Assembly: GCA_964019695.1 (NCBI GenBank)
Contig: CAXHUL010000503.1
Location: 992,001-1,056,000, forward strand
Direction of reading: 5' to 3'
Length of the DNA stretch: 64,000 nucleotides
Source: Loripinus fragilis
Lineage: Eukaryota > Mollusca > Bivalvia > Lucinida > Lucinidae
Position 1 is the stretch's first letter; each line of letters begins with the position of its first letter. The notes under the pieces are model-generated. The model searched no databases and had not been told where the DNA came from. It saw only the letters and a list, made by a program, of their open reading frames with translations. The translations under genes and the position numbers were made by a program. This document shows positions 10,990-22,099 of this stretch, one piece after another.

Positions 10990-11825
10990 TTTTGTTTTAT
11001 TTCTTTACGTCCCAAGTCAACAGCTATGGTCATGGCAGGATGGTACTTCATGCACATACTTTTGCTTGTAACTGACAACAACCCTTCTTGAGGGATTTAG
11101 TGGAAGGGAGGAAAATGACCGTAGAAACCAAGTCAACAGCTATGGTCATGACAGGAGGGTATGTTCACCTTACCACACTTTTTCCTGGGCAAGCTTGAAC
11201 AAGTGGTTAACCAGAGGTACTTCGTGTACATACTTTTGCTTGTAACTGACAACAACCCTTCTTGAAGGATTCAGCGGAAGGGAGAAAAATGATCGTAGAA
11301 ACCAAGCCAACAGCTATATGGACATGGCAGGATGGTATGTTCGCCTAACCACACTTTTTCCTGGGCAAGCTTGAACAAGTGGTTAACCAGAGGTACTTCG
11401 TGTACATACTTTTGCTTGTAACTGACAACAACCCTTCTTGAAGGATTTAGGGGAAGGGAGGAAAATGACCGTAGAAACCAAGTCAACAGCTATGGTCATG
11501 GCAGGATGGTATGTTCACCTAACCACACTTTTTCCTAGGCAAGCTTGAACAAGTGGTTAACCAGAAGTACTTTGTGTACATACTTTTGCTTGTAACTGAC
11601 AACCCTTCTTGAAGGATTCAGCGGAAGGGAAAAAAATGATCGTAGAAACCAAGCCAACAGCTATATGGTCATGGCAGGATGGTATGTTCGCCTAGCCACA
11701 CTTTTTCCTAGTCAAGCTTGAACAAGTGGTTAACCAGAAGTACTTCATGCACATACTTTTGCTTGTAACTGACAACCCTTCTTGAAGGATTCAGCGGAAG
11801 GGAGGACATTGACCATAGAAACTAT
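10990..11825 (-). repeat. SINE-B body amplified as about 174-bp tandem units
   Basis: The central part of SINE-B is repeated head to tail. Units start at about 11,014 (truncated), 11,130, 11,304, 11,480 and 11,651. Successive units alternate between AAGTCAACAGCTATGG and AAGCCAACAGCTATATGG, so the real period is a dimer of about 350 bp. The array runs into the SINE's own tRNA-like end at about 11,820-11,930. Confidence 0.85.
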
Positions 11826-11912
11826 TTCATGATTCATCTCCACAACAGTATGGGACCAGGCAGAGATCAAACTTGTGACCCCTGGATCTGCAGTCAGACA
11901 AGCATCAGTAGC

Positions 11913-12898
11913 CAGTTACATAGTCACAGACTACGCTATATGGCCGGTAACTAAGTGTCTTGATCCACATCAGAATTACATAGTCACAGACTACGCTATA
12001 TGGCTGGTAACTAAGTGTCTTGATCCACATCAGAATTAAGGGTGAGATTGGTACAGTGAATACCTCCACTACGCTTTATGGCGGGTAACTATGTGTCTTG
12101 ATCCACATCAGAATTACATAGTCACAGACTACGCTATATGGCCGGTAACTATGTGTCTTGATCCACATCAGAATGACATAGTCACAGACTACGCTATATG
12201 GCCGGTAACTATGTGTCATGATCCACATCAGAATTACATAGTCACCGACTACGCTATATGGCCGGTAACTATGTGTCTTGATCCACATCAGAATTACATA
12301 GTCACAGACTACGCTATATGGATGGTAACTAAGTGGCTTGGTCCACATCAGAATTAAGGGTGAGATTGGTACAGTGAATACCTCCACTACGCTATATGGC
12401 CGGTAACTATGTGTCTTGATCCACATCAGAATGACATAGTCACAGACTACGCTATATGGCCGGTAACTATGTGTCTTGATCCACATCAGAATTACATAGT
12501 CACAGACTACGCTATATGGCCGGTAACTATGTGTCTTGATCCACATCAGAATTACATAGTCACAGACTACGCTATATGGCCGGTAACTATGTGTCTTGAT
12601 CCACATCAGAATGACATAGTCACAGACTACGCTATATGGCCGGTAACTATGTGTCTTGATCCACATCAGAATTACATAGTCACCGACTACGCTATATGGC
12701 TGGTAACTATGTGTCTTGATCCACATCAGAATTAAGGGTGAGATTGTGACAGTGAATATCTCCACTACGCTATATGGCCGGTAACTATGTGTCTTGATCC
12801 ACATCAGAATTACATAGTCACAGACTTCGCTATATGACTGGTAACTATGTGTCTTGATCCACATCAGAATTAAGGGTGAGATTGGTACAGTGAATACC
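11913..12898. repeat. 60-bp minisatellite with higher-order pattern, derived from a SINE head
   Basis: About 15 units of 60 bp, each with CAGACTACGCTATATGGCCG and TGTGTCTTGATCCACATCAG. A longer variant unit of about 78 bp, containing AAGGGTGAGATTGGTACAGT, recurs at about 12,035, 12,354, 12,733 and 12,870 and so marks a higher-order repeat. The unit resembles the end of the SINE-B tRNA-like head (CGACTGCGCTACCCTGCCCGG) that lies just before it. Because 60 is a multiple of three and the unit has no stop in some frames, long repetitive open frames appear on both strands. I do not regard these as genes. Confidence 0.9.
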
Positions 12899-12995
12899 TC
12901 CAGTAATTTTCTTAGTTACCGTTCCAAGGCAGTGGTATGGTACTGGATTGCATCAATTCCTGATCTTTGTCTTCTTCCTTACTTTGTTTGAAACT

Positions 12996-14205
12996 AGAGG
13001 ACCTGAAGGTCCTGAAGCGCTCACCTGATCTACTTAATAATGTTAAAATCAGCCAAGGTCAACTACGGCTTATAATGAAACATAATTTGTTTTACCATAT
13101 TTAGGGGTTGCGGCCATTTTGGTCAAACAATCTAATGAATACTCCATCAAACAGCCCGGTGATTTCTGAGAAAAAAAAAGATGTTTAGTTAGGTATGTGG
13201 CAGTCGAAATGAGTGGACTTGGATAAAAGGTCAAAGGTCAGCTTGACATTTGATACTTATAAAAAAACTTCGTCTCATTAGGTATTACATTTCTCGCAAG
13301 TATTATGATTTCGGCTTAAATAGATATAGCAAAATGAACATTTCAAGATTTTTCCATATAGATGCATTAGGAATCAAATTTGACCTTGCCATAAATTAGG
13401 TCAAGCTCAACCTAGATTGATCATTTGAGCAACCTGGTAGGGCCCACATCCCCAATGCTACATACCAATTCCCAAGGCCATTGGCCTTTTGGTTCTAGAG
13501 AAGAAGATATTTTAAGGGTTTTTAGTATCAATAGATATGGTGGCATCTTGGTCATGTGACCAGAATATTTTGTATAAATTTTGACTAACCAATCATAAGG
13601 AGTCTTCATATAAAATTTGAGTTAAATTGGCCTAGTGGTTTCTGAGGAAACTGTTTTAATCTGTTGATGGGGCGCCAAAATGAGAGACCTTGGCTGAAAA
13701 ATCAACGGTCAACCTTGACCTTTGAAACTTATTTATAGCCATTGTCTCATTAGGTTTAACATATCAAGTGAGAAAAATGACTTCCGCTTCAACAGTATTT
13801 AAAAAATCAACTTTTCAAAAAATTTCCCATTTAAATGCATCAGGAAGCAAATTTGACAATGACGTTAAGTAGGTCAAGGTCAACCTAGGATCATCAATTG
13901 AACAAACTTGGTAGGCCCCCCCCAATGCTACATACCAAGACACAAGGTCATCAGCTTTCTGGTTCTGGAGTAGAAGATTTTTGAAAGGTTATTACCATAT
14001 ATGGGCGTGGCGGCAATCTTGATCATGTGACCAAAACCATTTGAACATACTTTTGTTCCCCCATCCTAAGGAGTCTCCATATGAAATAAGAGTTCAATTG
14101 GCCCAGTGGTTTCAGAGGAGAAGATGTTTGAAAATGTTGACAGATGGACAACGGACGCCAGAGTGACTGGTATACTATTAGCTCACCCATGAGCCTTCGG
14201 CTCAA
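12996..14205. mobile_element. 1.2-kb non-autonomous element, GCTCACCTGA ends
   Basis: Begins AGAGGACCTGAAGGTCC and ends with TAGCTCACCCATGAGCC followed by TTCGGCTCAAG. The short end repeat is clearer in the second copy (43,235-47,198). The interior has diverged direct subrepeats with phrases such as ATGCTACATACCAA, TTTTGGTTCTAGAGAAG and CATCTTGGTCATGTGACC. A rich ACGGACGCC tract lies near the right end. No protein is encoded. Confidence 0.7.
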
Positions 14206-14400
14206 GTATAAAAAGAAAAACCAAGACTTACTATTTCTATTTCCAATCATGGTATAATAATGGCCTCCACCATCCCCTTATAGCCATCCTTACACCTCCT
14301 TTATGAAGCTCTGCTTACAACATGCACTGTAAAATACAAGTCGATTCAAGTATAAAATATTTATGCCTTAAGTCAACAAAGCTGGTAGCTTGTGAGTTTT

Positions 14401-14525
14401 GATGCTTTATGTTCCTGTCTATTTTTCAGTCATGTTGGGATGATTTCCTATCCAGGACACAACACAGTGACTCCACTGGCTGTGAGTCTCGAACAAGCAA
14501 CCCTTCCATCCCCAATATAACCAAC
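14401..14525 (-). mobile_element. SINE-A relic
   Basis: Degraded SINE-A: TTTATGTTCCTGTC, TTTTCAGTCATGTTGGGATG and GTGAGTCTCGAACAAGCAAC correspond to the tail, body and B-box region. The A-box end is lost. Confidence 0.5.
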
Positions 14526-14529
14526 TGTA

Positions 14530-15820
14530 GATAACCCCTTCAAGTATGTCCAGCCTACAAAGGTCCTGGTCAGCCTGAGCTACCAATCAGGTTCATCAGG
14601 GCCTTTATTGTTGTCCATAAAATTTTTATCATATGACTTTGCTATACAGCCCTTTCCTTGCTAGGTGACAACCTTTGCAAACAGTTTGGACCTAGACCAG
14701 ACCTGATAAGACTTGGGGCCTGATCTGGATCCAAAATGACACAATATCTGAATTTTTGAAAACCTTCATTTCGAAAAATAATAAGCAGAGTGCAATAAAA
14801 GCATAAATAATTATCCAGCTATGCCAGTGGATACACAACCATTTTAGCATAAATGTAATGACATTATCATAACATCTGACAACAATACATTTTTGCACGT
14901 TTTTGTCATCTGCTGATTTTTTTTATTTAAATATGAAATCTTTTCAAAACATTCTTTCCAGAATACCAACAGAGTGGCAAAGAGTTTGTATCCAGATCTG
15001 GTTGATCTTTGAATTTACTAAATGCCTTTGCTAAAATATAAACAAAAATCTTTGAAGTGTGACTGTATTCATAAGATGAAAATATGGCTTTAGAAATAGG
15101 GGTTTCTGGTTTTATCTTACATTTACTGTAATATTTTGACAAATGTTCTAGCCCAACCAGCTCAGTTTACACATTACGCATCAACCTATTGAAAAAGACT
15201 GATCCAAAGGTCATTACTCCGAAGTTGTGATACATTTATACTTGTAGATTTATATACATATTATTCCTTCCTTTCAAACTTATTAACCCATTTAAGCCAA
15301 ATGGAATTTTCCACTCTTATCAAATAGACCAGTCCATTTCATTTTAATGGTTGTTGGGTGGTATTTTTCATTTTCATTCAAATTTTGATAAAACATTGAC
15401 TGCTGGCAGACAATGCTTATGATATATCAAACGTTTTTTTAATTAGAAAAGATGTAACAAAATTTGTTGTCTGCTGCAGTTGTGATTGGCAGTTTACGGG
15501 TTAATATCAATTGTTAATAATCATGTGGTAAAGGAGTGCAGGAAAAGCTTGTAATATACTTACAATTTAAAAAGATAGATTCATTTCACTGCAATATTAG
15601 GTACTCTTGAATCTGTGAATAGAAAATATAGATTTGTTAAGCACCATTTCTGTCTATCACTGCCTACTAGGTAACTTTACATGTTTTTTTGTCATCTGCT
15701 GATTTTTTTTCCAAAATCAATCAAACAGTTTGGACCTTCGTACCATCTGATACTAAGGACCCACAAGGGCTGGTGAATCATTAATCAACAAACAATCAAT
15801 CTCTTTGCCTTCTAATGTCC
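14530..15820. other. non-coding, dispersed-repeat fragments only
   Basis: AT-rich sequence with three degraded AAACTGTTTG hairpin-type repeats (14,660-14,760, 14,900-15,010 and 15,680-15,740). No coding evidence on either strand. Confidence 0.5.
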
Positions 15821-15822
15821 TG

Positions 15823-16026
15823 CCAGCCAAGAGTGACAGCGACATCATGTTTGTTTACAATTGTTTAGTAAAACACTATCTTGTACACACCAAGTGAGCT
15901 AATGCGAATAGATAGATCACTTGTGTATTAATCAGCAGGATAGGATTAATACATAAGTGATCTATCGATTATAAGTCCCTGATAACTTTGTAAACAAAAC
16001 ATGATGTCACTGTCACACTTGGTTGG
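15823..16026. mobile_element. MITE with a near-perfect internal palindrome
   Basis: About 204 bp. The outer inverted repeats of about 38 bp contain GACATCATGTTTGTTTACA at the left and its complement TGTAAACAAAACATGATGTC at the right. Inside, GATAGATCACTTGTGTATTA is mirrored at 15,946-15,966. The whole element could fold into a long cruciform. Confidence 0.8.
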
Positions 16027-16182
16027 TATGACAGTAATATCGTCTGCTGAGGACCTTTGCAAACGACTTGGACTGACATCTTTTTAATTTATATTTAGTG
16101 TTTGTCTTCTTAATGCTGTCTTCACCTGGAGATATAAATGTTAAAAACATAGCCTTTACCCCGTACTGTGGGGTTGGTGTGG

Positions 16183-16213
16183 TGGTGGTGGGGGGGGGGG
16201 GGGGGGGGGGGGG
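16183..16213. repeat. G homopolymer run
   Basis: Roughly 25 or more consecutive G after a GGTGGTGGTG lead-in. Likely unstable and prone to sequencing or assembly length error. Confidence 0.9.
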
Positions 16214-17332
16214 AGAGACTCATCCAAACATCTACCATGACGCCACTATCAGCTACAGTATCTCATAAGTGCGTCGGTGTTGGCAGGTAGGGGTGGGGCA
16301 GTGGTTACAAACGCATTTCACTCTTACAACATGTGTTGGTACATGCATGCGCTTAATAACATTGGAAATGACCATAGACGTTAAATAAAAATGTGATAAA
16401 AATAAAATAATAAAAATACTCTGAAAAAGTGAATGCCACTTAGTGTCTGTATCACAAATGGATGCGTCCAATGACAGACAGTGCAGATCCTGATTATAAC
16501 GCGCCTCTAGCTGCCATCTGATCTAGTTCAACTCTACCACGTTTCCTAGACCAAGCTTACATGTAATTCTTTCGATCATTCACCCAAAAATGATTGTTTC
16601 AGAATACAGGAAATCTTAAGATATGGAGGGTATATAATAGAGAGTATTACTTGCGTGTGATAAAAATGTTCATAGTTCTAGGATGCTTATTCATGCGCGG
16701 ATCCAGAGGAGTGGGTACTGGGGGTCTGGACTACCCTCTACAGCATGGAAAAGCACAACGCTGTTGATCTCCTCAGGAATACTGGTTTGGAACCTTTGTA
16801 AAAGCACAAAGCTACCGAGGTCGGGTCATCATCCGACCGTTGGCTAAAAAAATAAATGTCAAAACTTTGGACCTGGACTCCCCCGAAGAAACTCTGTACT
16901 TTCAGCGCAAATTTATTGCAATGATTATGGTAAAAGAATGCGCCAAACTCGTCATTGGAAGTAGTGATTAAGCTAACAATGTCAAAACCTTAATGCAACT
17001 GCACTACTGTAGCTAATTTCTAAGAATTTCTAGTGATTCGAAACTGGGAAAATGACCCGGAACTAGGAAAATTGGGGGCCTACTTCAAAGCCGTGGTATG
17101 ACACATAGCAGAATCTGAATGATACAATTTAGGGGTATGATAGTGCTTCGAAATCTTATTTACTCAGAGCAACTATTTGGAATACACCTCAAAAAGTGAT
17201 TCAAAACTAGGCAAATAACTGTACCATCAGAGTGTCAAACAGTTTGGTTCCAGATCAAGCCAGATGTTTTAAAAAAAAAATTCAACATCCATAGAGCATG
17301 AAAGCATCACCTACAAGTAATAAGGCACTTAC

Positions 17333-17525
17333 CTAGATCAGCCTTGGCCAACATCCAGATGTGTTAATGCTGGTTTCCCAGGGGTGAATCCTCAGTCATC
17401 TATGCTGAAAACTCCACACTGCAAGGTGTCCTGAAGCTGAGCCAACATCCAGATGTGTTAATGCTGGTTTCCCAGGGGTGAATCCTCAGACATCTATGCT
17501 GAACACTCCACACTGCAAGGTGTCC
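17333..17525 (-). other. 94-bp tandem duplication with splice-like borders
   Basis: Two adjacent copies of about 94 bp sharing CCAACATCCAGATGTGTTAA and CCAGGGGTGAATCCTCAG. On the minus strand there is a good donor (CTAG|GTAAGTGCC) at 17,332 and acceptor-like TTTTCAG and ATTTTAG sequences. All three frames meet stops, so it could be a non-coding or untranslated exon, or chance. Confidence 0.3.
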
Positions 17526-17735
17526 GGTAGCTAAAATATCTGAAGCTACTAAAAACATTTTATTTATACTTTTACATACAATTTTTAAAACCATAAAAAT
17601 AGTGAATATAAGGATGTAAATGAGGATGATAGAGGTCATGAGAATGACAATGATAATTAGGATGATCTGGTTTTTCAATGTTTTACCTCCCAGTAAACAA
17701 CTTGTCAGTCATATAGGGATATTTCCTGAGTTTTT

Positions 17736-17937
17736 GGTTTGTTTGTTTGATTTGATTCTTTACGTCCCATCAACAATCTTTCAATTATAAAGGGACGGGT
17801 CTTCCTGGGTTGAACCAGTACTAAGCTAGGATTAATGTTCTTGCTCAAGGACACAACGCAATGACGCCGGTGAGGCTCGAACCCGCGGCCCTTCGCTCTC
17901 GAGTCAAGCACTCTACCACTGAGCCACTGCGCTCCCA
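17736..17937 (-). mobile_element. SINE-A, near full length
   Basis: A minus-strand tRNA-derived SINE of about 200 bp. Head: A box TGGCTCAGTGGTAGAGTG and B box GGTTCGAGCC, which together form the internal Pol III promoter. Body: complement of CTTCCTGGGTTGAACCAGTA. Tail: GGGACGTAAAGAATCAAATC followed by a CAAA-type end. One of the best preserved copies in the window and useful as a family reference. It may belong to the molluscan SINE groups with a conserved central domain, which I could not verify. Confidence 0.85.
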
Positions 17938-18214
17938 CATCAGGTAGAATGAGTTAAACCAGTACTAATCAGACGATAAAGATATTTCCTGGGTTGAACT
18001 AGTACTACTGTAAAGTTGAAACTTTTTGCAAGAATTTTATTTCCAGGAAAATGGTGTAAAGACATATTTGCAACATTTAAAATTCACAATTTTGACATGA
18101 TTCACCTTCATCAGTGAGCGACAATAGCGAGTTTGCCATTTCTAGAGAATTTATTTTCGCTCACAAAAATTTCCAAATTTACAGTAAGCAGAGGATACAC
18201 ATAATGCAGAGGCT

Positions 18215-18957
18215 TTATGAAGAGTCTAAACCTGCGGTTCATAAAGTGCTGTTTGCAGATGACCTGATGGTCAATGCAAAGTCCTGTAGGAAATTGCTGT
18301 TGAAGTTGAAACCTTGAAGCCTAGGCTGCAGAAGAAAGCCCTATGTAGAAACAAGGGTAACACAAAGAACCTGGCATCTGTTGGAAATATGAACCTGCTG
18401 TAGACATCTAGAAAAGAACCTTGCGCAGTAAGTCTTACAGAAACTGATAGAACTGCAATCTAATGTGGTGGCTGCTTTCATGGGTGTGTAAGAAATGCAG
18501 TGGTATCAAGGACTCACTGAGCCCAGACCTTATGTTGAGATGAATCTGACCGATCAGGAAGAGTGGATTGGTGATGACAAGCTTGAAGTACTCCCAGAAT
18601 TCTATTACCTCAGTGACATGCTCTCTGCTGGGAAAGCTGCAAGCTGGGTGTGGTCCCATGCTGCATGTGAACATGGGGCAGGTTTCGCCACCAACTCCTT
18701 CTTCTCACCAACCACCATCTGCCTCTGTTGACCCAAGGATGGGTGTATTCAACAAGTGTGAGGAGTAAGATGTAGCAGGAATCAGAGACATGGGTCATAA
18801 CAGAAACATTGAGCCACCCAAGACGTTTCCCAGGACCTTTAACATCAACATGAAGGGCCATGTTAGCTTTGACTCCCATCTCACAAAGCTCTTCAACCAG
18901 TATAATGATATGATACTCCTCACTTGGAAGACTTGTTCGACTTAGAAACATACAGGC
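18215..18957 (+). pseudogene. LINE reverse transcriptase fragment, copy 1
   Basis: Decayed 3' half of a LINE ORF2. The polymerase signature FADD is encoded at 18,252-18,263 within LFADDLMVNA. Downstream, in shifting frames, are LEVLPEFYYLSDMLSAG and a cysteine/histidine region, matching the part of such retrotransposons that follows the palm domain. Stops and frameshifts show it is dead. It forms the left arm of a plus/minus LINE pair whose right arm is at 20,690-21,640. Confidence 0.8.
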
Positions 18958-19160
18958 CTCCACGAGACGAAACCCGTCTTCAGGATTTCTGACAATGCGA
19001 GACTCAAACCTTAGCTACAGAGACTAAATAGAAAATTGGAATTTCTGGTATAGCCAGTTGAGATGTACTTTCCAAAAAAGGGAATAATAAAGGTGCTGAT
19101 TATTCTGCTCGGATGCACAGGCTGGTCAGCCCCTTTGTTGTTCACCAACCATAAAGAAAG
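18958..19160. mobile_element. MITE inserted in LINE copy 1
   Basis: Starts GAGACGAAACCCGTCTTCAGG, related to the end of the element at 2701. Contains TGCACAGGCTGGTCAGCCCC. The same insertion is present at 23,655-23,860, so it predates that duplication. Confidence 0.55.
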
Positions 19161-19184
19161 GTTCTCACTTCAAGGACCATACAT

Positions 19185-19295
19185 AGGAGCACAGACTGTG
19201 CCACTAATGTATGCATGCTTGTCAGAGGTGGGTGGGCAGAGAAATCAAGCAGACAATAGAAACTGTTGGGAATGTGGTTCGCAATGACAGAGCGA
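19185..19295 (+). pseudogene. LINE C-terminal remnant
   Basis: Between the MITE and SINE-B. Frames give SEVGGQRNQADNRNCWECG and then NDRAKLGY, a pattern like the basic C-terminus of LINE ORF2 proteins. The corresponding stretch is at about 36,810-36,890 in the older copy. Interrupted at 19,306 by the SINE. Confidence 0.5.
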
Positions 19296-19306
19296 AGCTA
19301 GGTTAT

Positions 19307-19628
19307 TTTTTGTTTGTTTTCTTGCTTTATGTCCCAGTCAACAGCTACGGTCATGGGGGGACGGTCAGTTCACCTAACACACTTTTTCCTGGGCAAGTTT
19401 GAACAAGCAGTTAACCAGTAATTTGTGCACATGCTTTCCCTTGCGACCGACAACAATCCTTCTTGAATGAATCAGAAGAAGGCAGGAGTATGACCATAGA
19501 AATTATTTCATGGTCAATCTCCATGAAAATATTGGACCGGGCCAGGATTGAACTCGGGACCCCTGGATCTCCAGTCAGATGTGCATCTTTAGTCAGAAAT
19601 GTTACCGACTGCACTGCGCTGCCCGGTA
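19307..19628 (-). mobile_element. SINE-B with 12-bp target duplication
   Basis: About 322 bp on the minus strand. The head has TAGCGCAGTCGGTAAC-type A-box sequence (seen as CGACTGCACTGCGCTGCCCGG on the plus strand) and a GGGTCCCGAGTTCAATCC-type B box. The tail is the complement of TTTATGTCCCAGTCAACAGC. Flanked by AAGCTAGGTTAT (19,295-19,306) and AAGCTAAGTTAT (19,629-19,640). The older copy near 36,890 shows this site empty. Confidence 0.85.
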
Positions 19629-19640
19629 AAGCTAAGTTAT

Positions 19641-20344
19641 GAATTCAACAGACCCTACAAACCAGAGAATAAAAGTCAGTCAGTCAGTTCTGCAGGACTC
19701 TTGGGAGAGGATAGAATCTGGCCGGCCTTTTTTTAAGATTTAATTAAGTGATCCCATATAAAGGATCTGTGGGGTAAATAATCCCATGGCAGTATTTTAT
19801 GAGGGGCTAGACAACCAAACAAAATTTGGTCCCATTATCATTCATAGCCAAACTATCCCACTTTGTTTGATTTGATTCTTTACGTCCCATCAACAATCTT
19901 TCAGTTATGTAGGGATGGGTCTTCCTGGGTTGAACCAGTACTAAGCTAGGATTATATCCCACTTTGTATCTAGGACTGCAGCAATACAGCTACAACCTTA
20001 TTGTTTTAGAATACACTTGCCAAATTCAAGTCAAAAATGTAAATGAGTTGAGTGAATAAGAAGACAAGCAGAATCAAGAGCCAGACGTATCCTTACAATC
20101 CAGCAAGAGATTTATCCTGGCAAACTCCACAATCACCAAGACAAATCAATGAGCCTGCTTTATCTGGATGACTGAAATCAGTCTAAAAAATAGAAAAAAA
20201 AATCTAAATTTGTTAAGCTGCAGCTGTCTTTTTGTAGTCCTTAAACAAATGGGAAGTTTTCCTCAGAATGAGACAAAATTCAGTTTGTCATATGTTTGTT
20301 CTAAAAATACTGCCACAGGATTATCTACCTGCGAGATCCTTCAT
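19641..20344. other. spacer between LINE arms
   Basis: Non-coding sequence shared by all copies of the duplicated segment (24,300-25,030; 28,935-29,678; and, older, 36,900-37,560). Contains a 5'-truncated SINE-A. The only open frames are short and cross repeat borders. Confidence 0.6.
19866..19954 (-). mobile_element. 5'-truncated SINE-A with target duplication
   Basis: Only the tail and body are present (TTTGATTTGATTCTTTACG to CTAAGCTAGGATTA); the tRNA-like head is absent. It is flanked by the 12-bp repeat TATCCCACTTTG (19,854-19,865 and 19,955-19,966). A direct repeat on a headless copy points to incomplete reverse transcription rather than later deletion. The same insertion is present at about 24,540 and 29,183 but absent near 37,285. 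Confidence 0.8.
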
Positions 20345-20660
20345 ACTGTTTGTTTTGTTGCTTCACGTCCCAGTCAACAGCTATGGTCATGGGGGGACGG
20401 TCAGTTCACCTAACCACACTTTTTCCTGGGCAAGCTTGAAAAAGTGGTTAACCAGTAATTCGTGCCTAAATTTTTTTTGTAACTGACAACAACACCTAAA
20501 TCCTTCAGCAGAAGGGAGGAGAATGACCATAGAAATTATTTCATGGCCAATCTTCACAAAAGTATGGGAACGGGCCGGGATCCAACTCGGGATCCCTGGT
20601 TCTTCAGTCAGATGTGCATCAGTAGTCAGACAAGTTACTGACTGCGCTACCCTGCCCGGT
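20345..20660 (-). mobile_element. SINE-B, full length
   Basis: Minus-strand copy ending in the head sequence CTGCGCTACCCTGCCCGG. Body with GTCAACAGCTATGGTCATG, GCAAGCTTGAA and ATTTCATGGCCAATC. No clear direct repeat. Duplicated with its surroundings at 25,030 and 29,678. Confidence 0.85.
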
Positions 20661-20689
20661 TAGTGGTTTATTAGGCCTGCTGGATTTCT

Positions 20690-21640
20690 TCTTCCCATCC
20701 ACTTCTAGATGCACGGTATGTTTACAAACCACCTAAATCCAAATAATGCAGAGTATCACATCTATATCCAGATTGCCAAGCTTTGCGAGATGTCAGCCTT
20801 AGCAAGCTTTACTCTTCATGTTGATGTTACAGATCCAGGGGATCATGGCAGTTAGTTTGCCACAAGCCGTTCAAGGTTTCTGTTGTCATTACCCAGGTCT
20901 CTGATTCATGCTTCATCTGGCTCCTCACACTTGTTGAGTACACCCAACCTTAGTTCAACAGAGGCAAATAGTGGTTGGTGAGTAGAGGCAGTTGTTGGCC
21001 AGACTTGCCCCAGCGTACACCAGCAACATGTGACTACAGCCAGCACACAGCTGCACCCAGTAAGAGCATTTCACTGAGGTATCGGAACTCTTGTAGGTCT
21101 TCAAGCTTGCTGTCACCATACAACTCCTCCCTCATCAGTCTACCTTCAATCAGCTGTGCATTGATGAGGCATCCAACTCACCTAAACTTGGGGTCTGGAT
21201 TTAGTGAGTCATTGATACCACTGCATTTCTTGCTCACCCATGCAAGCAGCCACCACAGAAAATTGCACTTCTATCAGTTTCTGCAAGACAGACAGCACAG
21301 AGGTCCTTTCCAAACATCTACAACAGGCCCAGAATCCCTGCAGATGCTTGAATTTTTGTATTTCACATGTTCATATGTAGGAATTTCTTCTAAACCTCGA
21401 CTTCCATGACTCCCACCTTCAATAGCAGTTCCCCCATGGACTAGGCAATGTCCATCAGGTCTTCTGCATATAGCAGCTCTTATAGTCCACCAGTTCAAAA
21501 CCCTCTTGATAGAACCTCTAGCAGGATGATAGAGAGAAGTGGACTTAGAACAAAGCCCGGATGGACACCAAGTCCCTTACCAAACTCCTCTCTATACCCA
21601 ACTGCATCTTTTACCAGGTCCACCACCATTAATGAGCTGA
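20690..21640 (-). pseudogene. LINE reverse transcriptase fragment, copy 2
   Basis: Minus-strand LINE ORF2 remnant. Near 21,500-21,640 it encodes VHPGFVLSPLLSIILLEVLS, the region just before the catalytic ADD motif in this type of polymerase. The matching DD region is mutated here (near 21,465). Further along are sequences equivalent to YLGEML and SETWVMTTETLN. Tail-to-tail with copy 1. Confidence 0.8.
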
Positions 21641-21644
21641 GACA

Positions 21645-21895
21645 CAAAAAATACACATGCATGGATCCAGGAATTTTTGCCATTTAGGGCAAGTCCAACT
21701 GCCAGAAAACAGCTCTGATGGTTTTTTTGTTGTTGTTTTTAGGCCTTAACTTACTTTATAATTTTACAAAGGGTGTCCAATGGTTATTTCAAAGAAAACT
21801 ATAATTTTCCAAAGTGTCAAACAGGGTCCAACATTTTCCGCGCGGGGGTGTGTTTCTATAGAAACCGCCTATCCCCCTCTGAATTCATGCATGAT
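21645..21895. repeat. GCATGGATCCAGG inverted-repeat element, decayed
   Basis: Begins ACATGCATGGATCCAGG and ends CCCCCTCTGAATTCATGCATG, the two ends of the GCGGATCCAGAGGGGG family. The second copy is at 30,983-31,165. Confidence 0.6.
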
Positions 21896-22090
21896 ATACA
21901 AGTTGGTGTTTGCACCCATGAAGACTTAGATTAGACTGCATCTCTGCAGTCTGATCAGAGTCTTTGATGGGTGCTCTATATTAAGGCAAGGTTTTAAAGT
22001 TTCTTCAAGGTAAAAACTAAGACTGATCAGACTGTGCAGATGGATTTGAATATTTGCTGGGTGCACATGCCATCTTGTACCCGGCTCATT
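21886..22090. mobile_element. MITE with TACAAGTTGG ends
   Basis: Imperfect inverted ends: ATACAAGTTGGTGTTTGCACCC at the left, complement of GGGTGCACATGCCATCTTGTACCC at the right. Internal foldback GACTGCATCTCTGCAGTC. Also present at 31,160-31,345, with a central deletion. Confidence 0.6.
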
Positions 22091-22099
22091 CATATACAT

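Noticed and set aside
12076..12864. 262-codon repetitive open frame on the minus strand, with shorter ones on the plus strand
   Set aside because: It follows exactly the 60-bp minisatellite unit, is open only because 60 is a multiple of three, and has no promoter, splice or domain support.
11913..12898. CRISPR-like regular repeat pattern
   Set aside because: There are no unique spacers between repeats; this is an ordinary tandem array in a eukaryotic genome.
14250..14335. minus-strand stretch with acceptor TATTTTACAG and donor GTAAGTC
   Set aside because: All three frames contain stops before the donor, so it cannot be an internal coding exon as bounded. An untranslated exon cannot be excluded.
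17880..17937. tRNA gene-like sequence with A and B boxes
   Set aside because: It is the head of SINE-A: it lacks paired acceptor ends and is followed by the SINE body and tail. The same holds for the other SINE copies and for 9270-9372.
20975..21409. 144-codon plus-strand frame and similar ones at 25.8, 28.0 and 30.4 kb
   Set aside because: They run antisense or out of frame to the LINE reverse transcriptase remnants, and appear in each duplicated copy for that reason.
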